A DNA stretch of 64,000 nucleotides from Desulfovibrio desulfuricans (GTDB lineage: Bacteria; Desulfobacterota; Desulfovibrionia; Desulfovibrionales; Desulfovibrionaceae), in assembly GCA_015062205.1 (NCBI GenBank), contig SUVB01000056.1:1-64000 (forward strand). Direction: 5' to 3'. The position numbers and the translations under genes are program-made. Of the stretch, positions 1 through 7,457 are shown one piece after another. Position 1 is the stretch's first letter; each line of letters starts with the position of its first letter. The notes beneath the pieces are model-generated. The model was not told where the DNA came from. It made no database searches and worked only from the letters and a program-made list of their open reading frames with translations.

Positions 1-1
1 C

Positions 2-148
2 CTTGAGGCGGAGTGGGGACAAAAATATCCACAGATGATCTTGTCTTGGCGTCGCAACTGGCCGGAACTCTCCACATTTTTCAGGTACCCGGCAGAGGTG
101 CGTCGCCTGATTTATACCACCAATCCCATCGAGAGCCTGAAGCGTTCC
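2..148 (+). pseudogene. IS256-family transposase remnant (C-terminal fragment)
   Basis: The frame is open from base 2 and reads through a tryptophan-rich stretch (SWRRNWPEL), FFRYP, then IYTTNPIESLKR. This is the highly conserved C-terminal signature of IS256-type DDE transposases (W..NW..L..FF.YP..IR..IYTTN.IES). Similarity stops abruptly after IESLKR near base 148, where the sequence continues as the antisense of a primase gene. The expected catalytic C-terminal helix and the terminal inverted repeat are not visible, so this is a broken remnant. Most of the element lies left of the window or is lost. Confidence 0.8.
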
Positions 149-453
149 ACGCCCTCTCTACCGTCACAGTCAACAGCCCAGAGGCCAGACGCTGGCCCCG
201 TCGGCATACCAACCATAGCGGCGGGGTTCTCTGCCCACCATTTTTCAATCATCCGTGAATCTGTAGACGCATCCTTGAATCCGTGGCGCGTGTAGGGCCG
301 CTTGTTCTCTGGATTGCACGGGAAAACAGGCTTGCCACGCTTGGCATACCCAAGGGCCGCTTGCAACATGCTCATTGAGTCGTTCATTACGCCACCTTCC
401 GCCGGGGCGGCGGTGAGGTGTTCGGCGAAGGCTTGCAAAATGTCGTTACCCAT
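112..453 (-). pseudogene. Phage-type bifunctional primase-polymerase, N-terminal fragment
   Basis: The 113-codon frame starts at 453 behind a good AGGAGG site. It carries the start of a prim-pol domain: ALGYAKRGKPVFPC, a K-P substrate-loop element, an IEKWWAENPAAMVGMPTG stretch and the VDCDG acidic motif that would hold metal-binding aspartates. Family members normally run several hundred residues. Here homology ends near base 150, where the IS256-type remnant begins, and the last ten codons are antisense transposase. The gene is therefore truncated and probably inactive. It overlaps the stop of the small gene upstream, which suggests one operon with the AlpA gene. Confidence 0.72.
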
Positions 454-658
454 GCCGCGCCCTCCTGAAAAAGATTTCTCCCAGAAAGGAACACACGGCC
501 TTGACGTAGCGGGGCTGAATCACCCTGCGCAGGTATCGGCAATCAGCGCAGCGGACGCCAGTTTCAGCTTGCAGGCGGCAGGGGAACGGGGGTATAAAGC
601 AGCCATCGGCCCCTTCCCATTTGCCCCGCCCGCCAGCGGGGTTTTTCATTTTTTGCAT
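446..658 (-). CDS. Small hypothetical protein of the integrated element
   Basis: A 70-codon frame preceded by a GGGGGG ribosome-binding stretch six bases before the ATG. It sits between the AlpA gene (13 bases upstream) and the primase fragment, whose start it overlaps by eight bases. The product is basic and has a CADC pair plus a later cysteine, which hints at a small metal-binding fold, but I do not recognise a family. Its position and tight spacing suggest co-transcription with alpA. It could be an over-called ORF, because the length is short and the sequence is GC-rich. Confidence 0.45.
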   Translation of the reverse strand: MQKMKNPAGGRGKWEGADGCFIPPFPCRLQAETGVRCADCRYLRRVIQPRYVKAVCSFLGEIFFRRARHG

Positions 659-670
659 GGACAGCCCCCC

Positions 671-895
671 CTACATTGCCGCCGGGGCTTGCGCATTGAG
701 GCGGTCAATCAAGGCGCGAATGTCGGCAACGCGGTAGCCCTTGGCCCGTGCGCCAAGACTGACAGGGGCCGGGAACTCTCCCGACTTGACGCCCTCATAC
801 CAGCGGGTAGGGCCAACAGGGATGAACTGGAGAACTTGACGGAGCCGCAGAAAGCCAGTCTCCGGCAGGGAAGGGGCAGAAATGTTTTGTGCCAT
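671..895 (-). CDS. AlpA-family helix-turn-helix regulator / excisionase
   Basis: A 74-residue protein of the AlpA/MerR-like winged helix family found in P4-type and tRNA-integrated elements. The segment LRLRQVLQFIPVGPTRWYEGVKSG is the typical helix-turn-helix opening (R...V....G.s.st.Y..v..G.FP.P), followed by FPAPVSLGARAKGYRVADIRALI with the R/G-x-W-like recognition turn. AlpA proteins activate integrase or excision genes. Here it lies upstream of the primase fragment and downstream of the cargo gene and integrase. Its ribosome binding site (GGAGG, about 8 bases before ATG) lies inside a hairpin at 903-934, so translation may be controlled. Confidence 0.8.
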   Translation of the reverse strand: MAQNISAPSLPETGFLRLRQVLQFIPVGPTRWYEGVKSGEFPAPVSLGARAKGYRVADIRALIDRLNAQAPAAM

Positions 896-902
896 AAAGA
901 AA

Positions 903-934
903 GCCTCCGGTTAAAAACGAATTTTGCCGGAGGC
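903..934 (-). promoter_or_regulatory. Inverted repeat masking the alpA ribosome binding site
   Basis: GCCTCCGG at 903-910 is a perfect inverted complement of CCGGAGGC at 927-934, with partly complementary AT-rich sequence between them. In the mRNA direction the 3' arm is CCGGAGGC, directly followed by a short spacer and the alpA ATG at 895. The stem therefore contains the Shine-Dalgarno bases. It could limit translation or act as an operator. No T-run follows, which argues against a terminator. Confidence 0.5.
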
Positions 935-947
935 TAACACGCAGACA

Positions 948-1012
948 ACTACGCCTGTCACTACGCCAACAAAGCCTTTTTACTACGTATTTCACTACGC
1001 CGTCACTACGCT
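948..1012. repeat. Cluster of five ACTACG repeats upstream of alpA
   Basis: The hexamer ACTACG occurs at 948, 960, 982, 994 and 1005, mostly as ACTACGCC and often preceded by C (GTCACTACG). Start-to-start spacings are 12, 22, 12 and 11 bases, close to helical multiples. The cluster fills the gap between alpA and the stop of the cargo gene. Such phased short repeats are typical of binding arrays for regulators, excisionases or replication initiators. Which one applies here is an inference. Confidence 0.6.
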
Positions 1013-1626
1013 TTTTCTTCGTTGCCGTCTTTGAGCAGTGCTAGGGCCTTTTTCTGGTAAAAATCGCTGCACTGTTTTTGCGTGGCGAAGTGCTCTTCCT
1101 TGTTCAAGCCCCCTTCATAGAGCAGCGCCCCGATGATAGAGAGGGATAACCCTTTTTCTTGCAGGGCTTTTGCAATTTCTGGTCTCGTTTTACCCTCTTT
1201 GAGCATATCGGAAGCAATAGATGGAAGCCCCCAATATTGGCTCTGATTATCTGATAAATCCTTAGTATGTAAGATGTTATCAATTTCTTTCCTCAAAAAC
1301 TTAAAACTTTTAATCGTATCAATTCTCTCTTCTAATGAAATACCTAGAATATTCGCCTCTCTTGTATGGAATGGAAAAATAAAAGTATCGTACCTAGTCC
1401 AAATATTTTCAATGCTTGTTCCTTCACAAACACAATACTCCATTTTTTCTGCTGAAAAAACAGCAACAGCATCTTCATTACTATCTACTATTTTTACGTC
1501 AAACACTTTCTTTCCATCTTCAGTATATGCAGTTATCTGTTTTTCTCTTATTATGTCTAATAAATCAAGCGGAGTGAATACGTTATTGTCAATTAGTTCT
1601 AGAGCTGTTACATAACGACTCTCCAT
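1006..1626 (-). CDS. Hypothetical AT-rich cargo protein of the integrated element
   Basis: A 206-residue soluble protein with no family I recognise. The start at 1626 (MESRYVTALEL) is preferred because GGGGTAGGGAAA precedes it. The upstream extension of the frame is GC-rich and lacks a good site. Bases about 1260-1620 are clearly richer in A/T than the surrounding genome, which suggests recent transfer. The C-terminal third has a helical stretch, LKEGKTRPEIAKALQEKG, reminiscent of a resolvase-type helix-turn-helix, so DNA binding is possible. It lies between the integrase and alpA on the same strand and could be a moron or accessory (defence or regulatory) gene. Confidence 0.7.
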   Translation of the reverse strand: MESRYVTALELIDNNVFTPLDLLDIIREKQITAYTEDGKKVFDVKIVDSNEDAVAVFSAEKMEYCVCEGTSIENIWTRYDTFIFPFHTREANILGISLEERIDTIKSFKFLRKEIDNILHTKDLSDNQSQYWGLPSIASDMLKEGKTRPEIAKALQEKGLSLSIIGALLYEGGLNKEEHFATQKQCSDFYQKKALALLKDGNEEKA

Positions 1627-1736
1627 TTTCCCTACCCCTTTATAAGATGCCCTTGAAGTATTCCCACGGCAGGGCGGCAAGGGTATCCGCCTTTTCGGCA
1701 TGGGTAGCTATTCCACGCCTAGCCGGGGAAATGTTG

Positions 1737-2951
1737 TCAGTCCACCGCCGCCCGCAGGCCGTCCAGATAGTCGGCCCAAGCCTCCATCATGGCCCGGCGT
1801 TCCGGCAGGTATTCGGCATGATTATACGCAGCCCGGACGGCGTTCTTTTCACCGTGGGCAAGCTGCGCCTCGATTACGTCCGGGCGGTATCCCTGTTCAT
1901 TGAGCAGGGTAGAGGCCATGCCCCGGAAACCGTGGATGGTCATAACCTCTTTGCCGTAGCCCATGCGCCGCAGGGCATTGAGCAAGCCCATATCCGATAT
2001 GCAGCGCGTGGCCGAAAATGTGGACGGGAACACCAGCCCGGCAGGGCCGGAAAATTCCCGCATGGAGCGGAACAGCTTCACCACTTGGGGGGCAAGGGGC
2101 ACAGTGTGCGGGCGGCGCATCTTCATGCGCCCGGCAGGGATGACCCACGTTGCGGCGTCAAGGTCGATTTCTTCCCATGCGGCGGCCCGCAGTTCCCCGG
2201 AACGGACAAAGACATACGGCAGGATGCGCAGGGCGTGGCAGATAGTCGGCTCGCCCTGGTAGGCGTCAATATCCCGCAGCAGGCGGCCAATGGCGGCGGG
2301 GTCAGTGATTGCGGCATAGTGGCGCGTCTGGACGGGTGCAAGGGCTTCCGTCAGGCCCGCCGCCGCATCATGCTTCACAATGCCGGAAATGCGGGCGTAG
2401 CGCGTCACCTGTCCGCAGAGTTGCGCAAGCCTGTGCGCCGTCTCAATCGCGCCCCGCGCTTCGGCTTTCTGTATGGCCGCAAGAAAATCCGCCGCTTCAA
2501 GGTCGGCAAGGGGTACGTTGCCCAGATAGGGGAAAAGCTGGTTTTCCAGCCGCAAGAGAATTTTTTTCTGATGCCCCGGCGTCCATGCGCAACGCTTCTT
2601 GCCGTACCACTCCCGCGCCACGGCCTCGAACGTCTGCCCCTTGACGGTTTCCACGGCCACGGCTTCGGCCTTGGCGGCCTTGTCGGCTTTGCGTTCCTCT
2701 CCGGGGTCAAGGCCACGCCGCAGCATGTCCTTAATCTCTGCCGTCCGGCTCCGTGCTTCCTTCAAGCCTACGGCGGGATATACGCCAAGGGAAAGACGCT
2801 TTTCCTTGCCCCCGAAGCGGTATTTGATACGCCACCACTTGCCCCCGCTGGGGGCAACCTCGATGTACAAGCCTTCGCCGTCCGCCAGCTTGTAGCGTTT
2901 TTCCTTGGGCTTTGCCGCGCGAATGGCTGTATCCGTCAGCTTGAAAGGCAT
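1737..2951 (-). CDS. int: Tyrosine recombinase / P4-type integrase
   Basis: 404 residues, from MPFKLTDTAIRAAKP, the hallmark N-terminus of P4-like integrases (DUF4102 arm-binding domain, about residues 1-90). A core-binding domain follows and then the catalytic domain. Catalytic elements visible are RSGELRAAAWEEID (first Arg), HGFRGMASTLLNE (HxxR), LAHGE (second His) and the tyrosine in the YNHAEYLPER segment. It therefore looks intact. The gene is read away from the tRNA-Leu(GAG) gene whose 3' end lies 170 bases upstream, the usual arrangement for an element integrated at a tRNA 3' end. The element extends left, beyond the window. An upstream in-frame extension to 3029 has no good start context. 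Confidence 0.93.
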   Translation of the reverse strand: MPFKLTDTAIRAAKPKEKRYKLADGEGLYIEVAPSGGKWWRIKYRFGGKEKRLSLGVYPAVGLKEARSRTAEIKDMLRRGLDPGEERKADKAAKAEAVAVETVKGQTFEAVAREWYGKKRCAWTPGHQKKILLRLENQLFPYLGNVPLADLEAADFLAAIQKAEARGAIETAHRLAQLCGQVTRYARISGIVKHDAAAGLTEALAPVQTRHYAAITDPAAIGRLLRDIDAYQGEPTICHALRILPYVFVRSGELRAAAWEEIDLDAATWVIPAGRMKMRRPHTVPLAPQVVKLFRSMREFSGPAGLVFPSTFSATRCISDMGLLNALRRMGYGKEVMTIHGFRGMASTLLNEQGYRPDVIEAQLAHGEKNAVRAAYNHAEYLPERRAMMEAWADYLDGLRAAVD

Positions 2952-3057
2952 AGGGGCAACTCCCAGGGGCGCAAAAAGTTGCCCCCTGCACTTGCCCCCA
3001 AAGTTGCCCCCTTTTCTCGCGGCTGTCAACGGACTTTGGCGAACATAGACGAACGCT

Positions 3058-3103
3058 AAAAACGAAGAAAGCCCGCTTGGCTCAAGGCTTTGCGGGCTTT
3101 CTT
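3058..3103 (-). terminator. Rho-independent terminator behind tRNA-Leu(GAG)
   Basis: AAGAAAGCCCGC (3065-3076) and GCGGGCTTTCTT (3092-3103) form a perfect 12-bp stem. On the minus strand it is followed by a run of five T at 3062-3058. It lies 22 bases past the 3' end of tRNA-Leu(GAG), so it probably ends that transcript. Because integration usually uses the tRNA 3' end, the element boundary should be at or next to this structure. Confidence 0.75.
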
Positions 3104-3124
3104 GGATATATATGAAATCTTTGT

Positions 3125-3209
3125 TGGTGCCGAGGGCGGGACTCGAACCCGCACAGCATTCGCCACTGCCACCTCAAGACAGCGTGTCTACCAGTTCCAC
3201 CACCTCGGC
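3125..3209 (-). tRNA. tRNA-Leu (anticodon GAG)
   Basis: An 85-nt class II tRNA ending in encoded CCA. The acceptor stem is GCCGAGG paired with CCTCGGC. The D-arm includes TGGTAGACACG, and the anticodon stem CTGTC/GGCAG encloses loop TTGAGGT, giving anticodon GAG. A variable arm and the T-arm GGTTCGAGTCC follow. The next gene on its 3' side is the integrase, so this tRNA is the likely attachment site of the element at the left of the window. The gene itself is intact. Confidence 0.95.
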
Positions 3210-3317
3210 GCGACAAGTCAGATAGCCCAACGCGCTGCGTTTGGCAAGTATTTTTTTCTGGGGAAGGCTTGCGCTCGGCGTGTGATGCGGGTAAGTGTGT
3301 ACATTCGCGAGGTGTGC

Positions 3318-4412
3318 ATGGATTCCACGGTGCGGGATTTTTTGCGCGACACGGGGCCCGTGTTGTGCCTGGACATCGGCAGCGGCACGCAGGACGCGCT
3401 TCTGGCCCGGCCGGGGCTGGAATGCGAAAACTGGCCGCGTTTCGTGCTGCCGGCGCCCGCACGGCTGGCGGCGCAGCGCATACGGGAACTGACGCTGCTG
3501 CGCCGCGGCATCTGGCTGTACGGCGACAACATGGGCGGCGGCTTTACGCAGGCCGTCAGGGAACATCTGGCCGCGGGGCTGCGGGTCTGCGCCACGGCGG
3601 CGGCCACGCGCGGCATCCATGACAATGAGGATGTTGTCCGGGGGCTGGGCGTGGAAATCCGTTCCGCCTGCCCGGAGGGTTGCGTGCCGGTACATCTGGC
3701 CGATTATGCGCCGGATTTCTGGGTCGCCCTGCTGCGTCAGGCGGGCCTGCCTCTGCCGCACATGGTGCTTGCCGCCGCGCAGGATCACGGGTTTCACCCC
3801 GGCGGCAACCGACAGGCCCGCATGCGCGCATGGTCGGAGTTGCTGTCTTCTTCGGCGGAACCCGCACGCTGGATCTACGCCGAACCGCCCTTCGCGTTGA
3901 CGCGCCTCATCCCCTTGCATGCAAAGACGGGCGGGCCTGTGGCCGATACGGGCACAAGCGCGCTGCTGGGCGCGTTGTGCGACCGCGAGGTCATGGAGCG
4001 CAGTTTTCGCCAAGGCGTCACCATCGTCAACGTGGGCAACGGTCACACGGTGGCGGCCCTGGTCTACCGGGGGCAGGTGCGCGGCATTTACGAGCACCAC
4101 ACGGGCATGCGCACACGGGAGCAGCTGCTGGGCGATCTTGAGCAGTTCCGCAGGAGCTGGCTGCCCGCCGAAGAAGTGCAGGCCACGGGCGGGCACGGCA
4201 CGGCCTTTGGCCCCTATTGCGAAGAGGCGGGCGGCTACGCGCCGACCTATATCACCGGTCCCCGGCGCACGTTGCTGGAGGGGCAGGGACGCTTCCTCGC
4301 GCCGCACGGCGACATGATGCTGGCGGGATGTTTCGGCCTGCTGTGGGGCTGGGCGCACGCCCGCGCGGCGGCCGCGCAGGCTGACGGAGAGGCGCCTCGT
4401 ATCCCCCTGTGA
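3318..4412 (+). CDS. DUF1786 protein, ASKHA-fold ATPase-like, function unknown
   Basis: 364 residues. The start at 3318 is chosen for its GAGGTG site six bases upstream and because the conserved domain begins at once (CLDIGSGTQDALL). DIGSGT near residue 19 and the later VNVGNGHTVAALV resemble the two phosphate-binding motifs of the actin/Hsp70/sugar-kinase fold. This matches DUF1786, known from archaea and delta-proteobacteria and not characterised. It is followed 69 bases later by a phenylacetate-CoA ligase homologue on the same strand, so the two may be expressed together. It has no signal peptide or membrane segment and should be cytoplasmic. Confidence 0.8.
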   Translation: MDSTVRDFLRDTGPVLCLDIGSGTQDALLARPGLECENWPRFVLPAPARLAAQRIRELTLLRRGIWLYGDNMGGGFTQAVREHLAAGLRVCATAAATRGIHDNEDVVRGLGVEIRSACPEGCVPVHLADYAPDFWVALLRQAGLPLPHMVLAAAQDHGFHPGGNRQARMRAWSELLSSSAEPARWIYAEPPFALTRLIPLHAKTGGPVADTGTSALLGALCDREVMERSFRQGVTIVNVGNGHTVAALVYRGQVRGIYEHHTGMRTREQLLGDLEQFRRSWLPAEEVQATGGHGTAFGPYCEEAGGYAPTYITGPRRTLLEGQGRFLAPHGDMMLAGCFGLLWGWAHARAAAAQADGEAPRIPL

Positions 4413-4481
4413 GGGGGGACGAGATAACCGTGGCGGCGCGCCGGCGCCGCACACAGGGCAGAGAAGGCTGCGGAGGACGGC

Positions 4482-5780
4482 ATGGAATATTTTGATGAAG
4501 CGGAACTGTGGAGCCGGGAACGCATCGAGGAAACGCAGCTCATCCGCCTGCGCAACACGCTGGCGCGGGCACGCAGGTGCGCCTTCTACCGCGAACGTCT
4601 GGACGAGGCAGGCATCGGGCCGGATTCCATCCGCAGCCTGGATGACGTGCGGCGCATCCCTTTCACCACCAAGCAGGATCTCCGTTCGCAGTACCCCACG
4701 GGCCTGTTGTGCGTGCCGCAGAGCGAGATTGTGCGCATGCACTGTTCCAGCGGCACCACAGGGTCGCCTGTGGCCATCTGCCATACGCAGAACGACATCA
4801 ATTCCTGGGCTGATCTCATGGCGCGCAGCATGTTCATGGTGGGCGTGCGCAGGGAGGACGTGTTTCAGAACATGTCCGGTTACGGACTGTTTACGGGGGG
4901 GCTCGGCATCCATTTCGGGGCGGAGCGCATCGGCTGCATGACCATTCCGGCGGGCGCGGGCAATTCCCGCCGCCAGATCAAGCTTGCGCTGGACTTCCAC
5001 ACGACAGTGGCGCACATTTTGCCGTCGTATGCCCTCATTCTGGGGCAGCACCTGCGCGACATGGGCATGGACCCGCACGAGTTTCCCCTGCGCATTGCCG
5101 TGGTGGGGGCGGAGCCGTATTCCGAGGAATACCGGCACCGCATTGAAGATTTGTTCAACATGAAGGTCTACAATTCCTACGGCCTTTCCGAGATGAACGG
5201 CCCCGGCGTGGGCTTCGAGTGCCTCCTGCAGAACGGGCTGCATCTGTGGGAAGACGCCTACATCCCGGAAATCGTCAATCCCGAGACCGGCGAGCCCGTG
5301 CCCGACGGCGAGGTGGGCGAACTTGTCATGACCTGTCTGTGCCGCGAGGGCATGCCCATACTGCGCTACCGCACGCGCGACCTCACCCGCTTCCTGCCGG
5401 GCGACTGCCCCTGTGGCCGGCATCACCGCCGCATGGATCGAATCCTCGGCCGCGCGGACGACATGTTCATCATCAAGGGCGTCAACTGTTATCCCATGCA
5501 GGTGGAGCAGGTCATCATGACGTTCCCCGAAGTGGGGCAGAACTACCTCATCCTGCTGGAGAACGACGGCATAGGCGACGTGATGCGCGTGCAGATTGAA
5601 GTGCGCGAAGAGTGCTTCGTGGAAGACATGCGCGTGCTCCGCAACCTGCAGCAGGCCATTGCCGCGCGCCTGCGGGACGAGATTCTTGTCACCCCCAGGG
5701 TGGAACTTGTGGAGAGCAACAGCCTGCCGCGCTCCGAGGGCAAGGCCGTGCGCCTCAAGGACATGCGCGCCAAGAAATAG
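4482..5780 (+). CDS. paaK: Phenylacetate-CoA ligase family protein (AMP-forming)
   Basis: 432 residues, the usual length of PaaK-type adenylate-forming ligases, which activate aryl acids with ATP and CoA. Visible motifs are HCSSGTTGSPVAI (nucleotide-binding loop), YGLSEMNGPGVGFEC (A5-like), YRTRDLTRFLPGDCPCGR and GRADDMFIIKGVN (hinge and C-terminal domain). A GGAGGACGGC site precedes the ATG. There are no ring-oxygenation or other phenylacetate catabolism genes nearby. In an anaerobe the substrate could be phenylacetate, indoleacetate or another aryl acid formed from amino acids, as inferred for many homologues. Its partner upstream is the DUF1786 gene. Confidence 0.88.
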   Translation: MEYFDEAELWSRERIEETQLIRLRNTLARARRCAFYRERLDEAGIGPDSIRSLDDVRRIPFTTKQDLRSQYPTGLLCVPQSEIVRMHCSSGTTGSPVAICHTQNDINSWADLMARSMFMVGVRREDVFQNMSGYGLFTGGLGIHFGAERIGCMTIPAGAGNSRRQIKLALDFHTTVAHILPSYALILGQHLRDMGMDPHEFPLRIAVVGAEPYSEEYRHRIEDLFNMKVYNSYGLSEMNGPGVGFECLLQNGLHLWEDAYIPEIVNPETGEPVPDGEVGELVMTCLCREGMPILRYRTRDLTRFLPGDCPCGRHHRRMDRILGRADDMFIIKGVNCYPMQVEQVIMTFPEVGQNYLILLENDGIGDVMRVQIEVREECFVEDMRVLRNLQQAIAARLRDEILVTPRVELVESNSLPRSEGKAVRLKDMRAKK

Positions 5781-6009
5781 CGCACAGAAGGGCGGAACAG
5801 CCTGGAGGACGGTTCGGGCGACGCGCGCCGGCTGCGGATGCAGAGCTGGAATGCAACAGCGGCGGCGCAGGGGCGTTTTTTGCAAAAAGCAGGCTGAAGC
5901 GGCTCCCGTGTTGCGCCCGCATCATGAAATGTATCCTGCTGTCATTGATATTCGCCTGCAAAATTCATCACTGTTTTTCTTGAGAACGTGACACCGGCTT
6001 GGAGGACGC

Positions 6010-6603
6010 ATGGATTTCCTGCCGTTTCCCGTCGCCTCGCTGCTGGCCGGGGCCTTCATCACGCTGCTGGGCTTCGTGCTGCTGCTCAACGTTTTTGGCC
6101 TGCCCGCCAACTGGGTGCTGCTGGGGCTGGTGGCCCTGTGGAAGGTCATCCACCCCGGCGCGGACATGGGCGCGGGCTTCTGGGTGCTGATGGTGGGCAT
6201 TGCCGTGTCGGGCGAGGCGTTGGAGATGGGGCTGCAGGTTCTCAAGGCCCGGCGTTACGGCTCCAGCGCATCCGGCACGTTTGCGGGCATGCTGGGGGCC
6301 ATTGCCGGGGCGATCCTGCTGGCGCCGCTGTTCTTCGGCCTGGGGGCGCTTGTCGGCGCGCTGGCGGGCGCGTGGACAGGCTGCTTCCTCATGGAAACCC
6401 TCAAGGGCAGGCCGTTGCGCGAGTCGCTGGACGCCGCCTTCGGGGCCATGGTGGGCCGCTTTCTGGGCACGGTATGCAAGTGCGGGGCGGGCGGCTGCAT
6501 GCTGGCCCTGGCCGCCGGGCGCATCTGGCCCGCGTTGCCGCCCGCGCAGGATTCCGGCGAACCCGCCGGGATGGCGCTGTATCTGCTGTGCGGGTTGTGC
6601 TGA
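6010..6603 (+). CDS. DUF456 family membrane protein
   Basis: A 197-residue, very hydrophobic protein with about five predicted membrane segments rich in glycine and alanine. The glycine-rich middle part (SGTFAGMLGAIAGAILLAPLF) is the repeated glycine-zipper pattern of DUF456. A clear GGAGGACGC site precedes the ATG. The function is unknown in the family. The gene ends 17 bases before trmJ and is probably co-transcribed with it. The 229-base gap upstream of this gene is AT-rich near its end and may hold the promoter. Confidence 0.8.
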   Translation: MDFLPFPVASLLAGAFITLLGFVLLLNVFGLPANWVLLGLVALWKVIHPGADMGAGFWVLMVGIAVSGEALEMGLQVLKARRYGSSASGTFAGMLGAIAGAILLAPLFFGLGALVGALAGAWTGCFLMETLKGRPLRESLDAAFGAMVGRFLGTVCKCGAGGCMLALAAGRIWPALPPAQDSGEPAGMALYLLCGLC

Positions 6604-6620
6604 CGGGGCCGGGGGGCTGC

Positions 6621-7400
6621 ATGCTGCTGGACAATCTGGAAGTGGTGCTGGTCAAGACGCGCTTTCCCGAAAACATCGGCATGGCGGCGCGGGCCTGCGT
6701 CAACATGGGCTGTCCCGTGCTGCGCCTTGTGGAACCGGAGCGCTGGGACAGGGAAAAGGCCCGGCCCCTGGCCACGCCCAAGGGGCAGGGCCTCCTTGAT
6801 GCCGTGACCGTGCATGCGGCCCTGGCCGATGCCGTGGCCGCAAGCTCGCTGGTCATCGGCACCACGGCGCGGACGGGGGGCTGGCGGCAGGCCCTGCTTT
6901 CGCCGCACGCTGCCGCACGCGAGGCCGCCGCCGCGCTGGCGCGGGGAGAGCGTGTTTCCCTTGTTTTCGGGCCGGAAGACCGAGGCCTCGACAATGAGGA
7001 GATCACGCACTGTCCGCGGCTGGCGACCATTCCCACCGATCCGGCGGCCAGTTCGCTCAACCTGGCGCAGGCCGTGCTGCTCATGACCTATGAATGCGCA
7101 GAGGCCGTCCGCGACCGTCGGCGCGGCGCGGAAGCTGCGGCAGCAGACGACCGTGCCGGCGGGGGGGCAGGGGAGGACGGCGCGCGGCCGGGCGGCCGCA
7201 AGGTGACGGCAGCCGAGCAGGAGCGCCTCATGGCGGCGCTCAGGGATATGCTGCTGCGGCTGGATTGCCTGCACGGCGACAATCCCGATTATTTTTTTCA
7301 GCCATGGCGGCGGCTGTTCGGCCGCGCGGGGCTGCTGCGGCATGAGTACGACGCCCTCATGGGCCTGTGCCGTCAGGTGCGCCGCAAGCTCGGCGCGTAG
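6621..7400 (+). CDS. trmJ: tRNA/rRNA 2'-O-ribose methyltransferase, TrmJ-like (SPOUT)
   Basis: 259 residues. The three SPOUT motifs are clear: VKTRFPENIGMAARACVNMG near the N-terminus (motif 1), VFGPEDRGLDNEEI (motif 2) and IPTDPAASSLNLAQAVLLM (motif 3, the trefoil-knot SAM pocket). This pattern fits TrmJ, which methylates position 32 of tRNAs. A low-complexity Ala/Gly linker near residues 165-185 separates the catalytic domain from a C-terminal helical extension, as in TrmJ. The start at 6621 is inferred from the conserved N-terminus, because the frame is open far upstream. Related TrmH-family enzymes with other substrates cannot be excluded. Confidence 0.85.
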   Translation: MLLDNLEVVLVKTRFPENIGMAARACVNMGCPVLRLVEPERWDREKARPLATPKGQGLLDAVTVHAALADAVAASSLVIGTTARTGGWRQALLSPHAAAREAAAALARGERVSLVFGPEDRGLDNEEITHCPRLATIPTDPAASSLNLAQAVLLMTYECAEAVRDRRRGAEAAAADDRAGGGAGEDGARPGGRKVTAAEQERLMAALRDMLLRLDCLHGDNPDYFFQPWRRLFGRAGLLRHEYDALMGLCRQVRRKLGA

Positions 7401-7457
7401 CGGGGCCGGGCGCTCCGCCGGGCGTGTGCCCCCGCAGGCCGCAGGGGCGGGACGCAC

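Noticed and set aside
948-1012. ACTACG repeats as a CRISPR array
   Set aside because: The repeat unit is only 6-8 bases and the spacing 11-22 bases, far too short. No cas genes are present, and no other array is seen in the window.
1647-3059. A 470-codon plus-strand frame opposite the integrase
   Set aside because: The integrase on the minus strand has the full catalytic set. The plus frame has no domain or ribosome binding site.
3174-5885. A 903-codon minus-strand frame opposite the DUF1786 and paaK genes
   Set aside because: It is antisense to two well-recognised genes, has low-complexity His/Arg/Ala content and no family. High GC makes long shadow frames common here.
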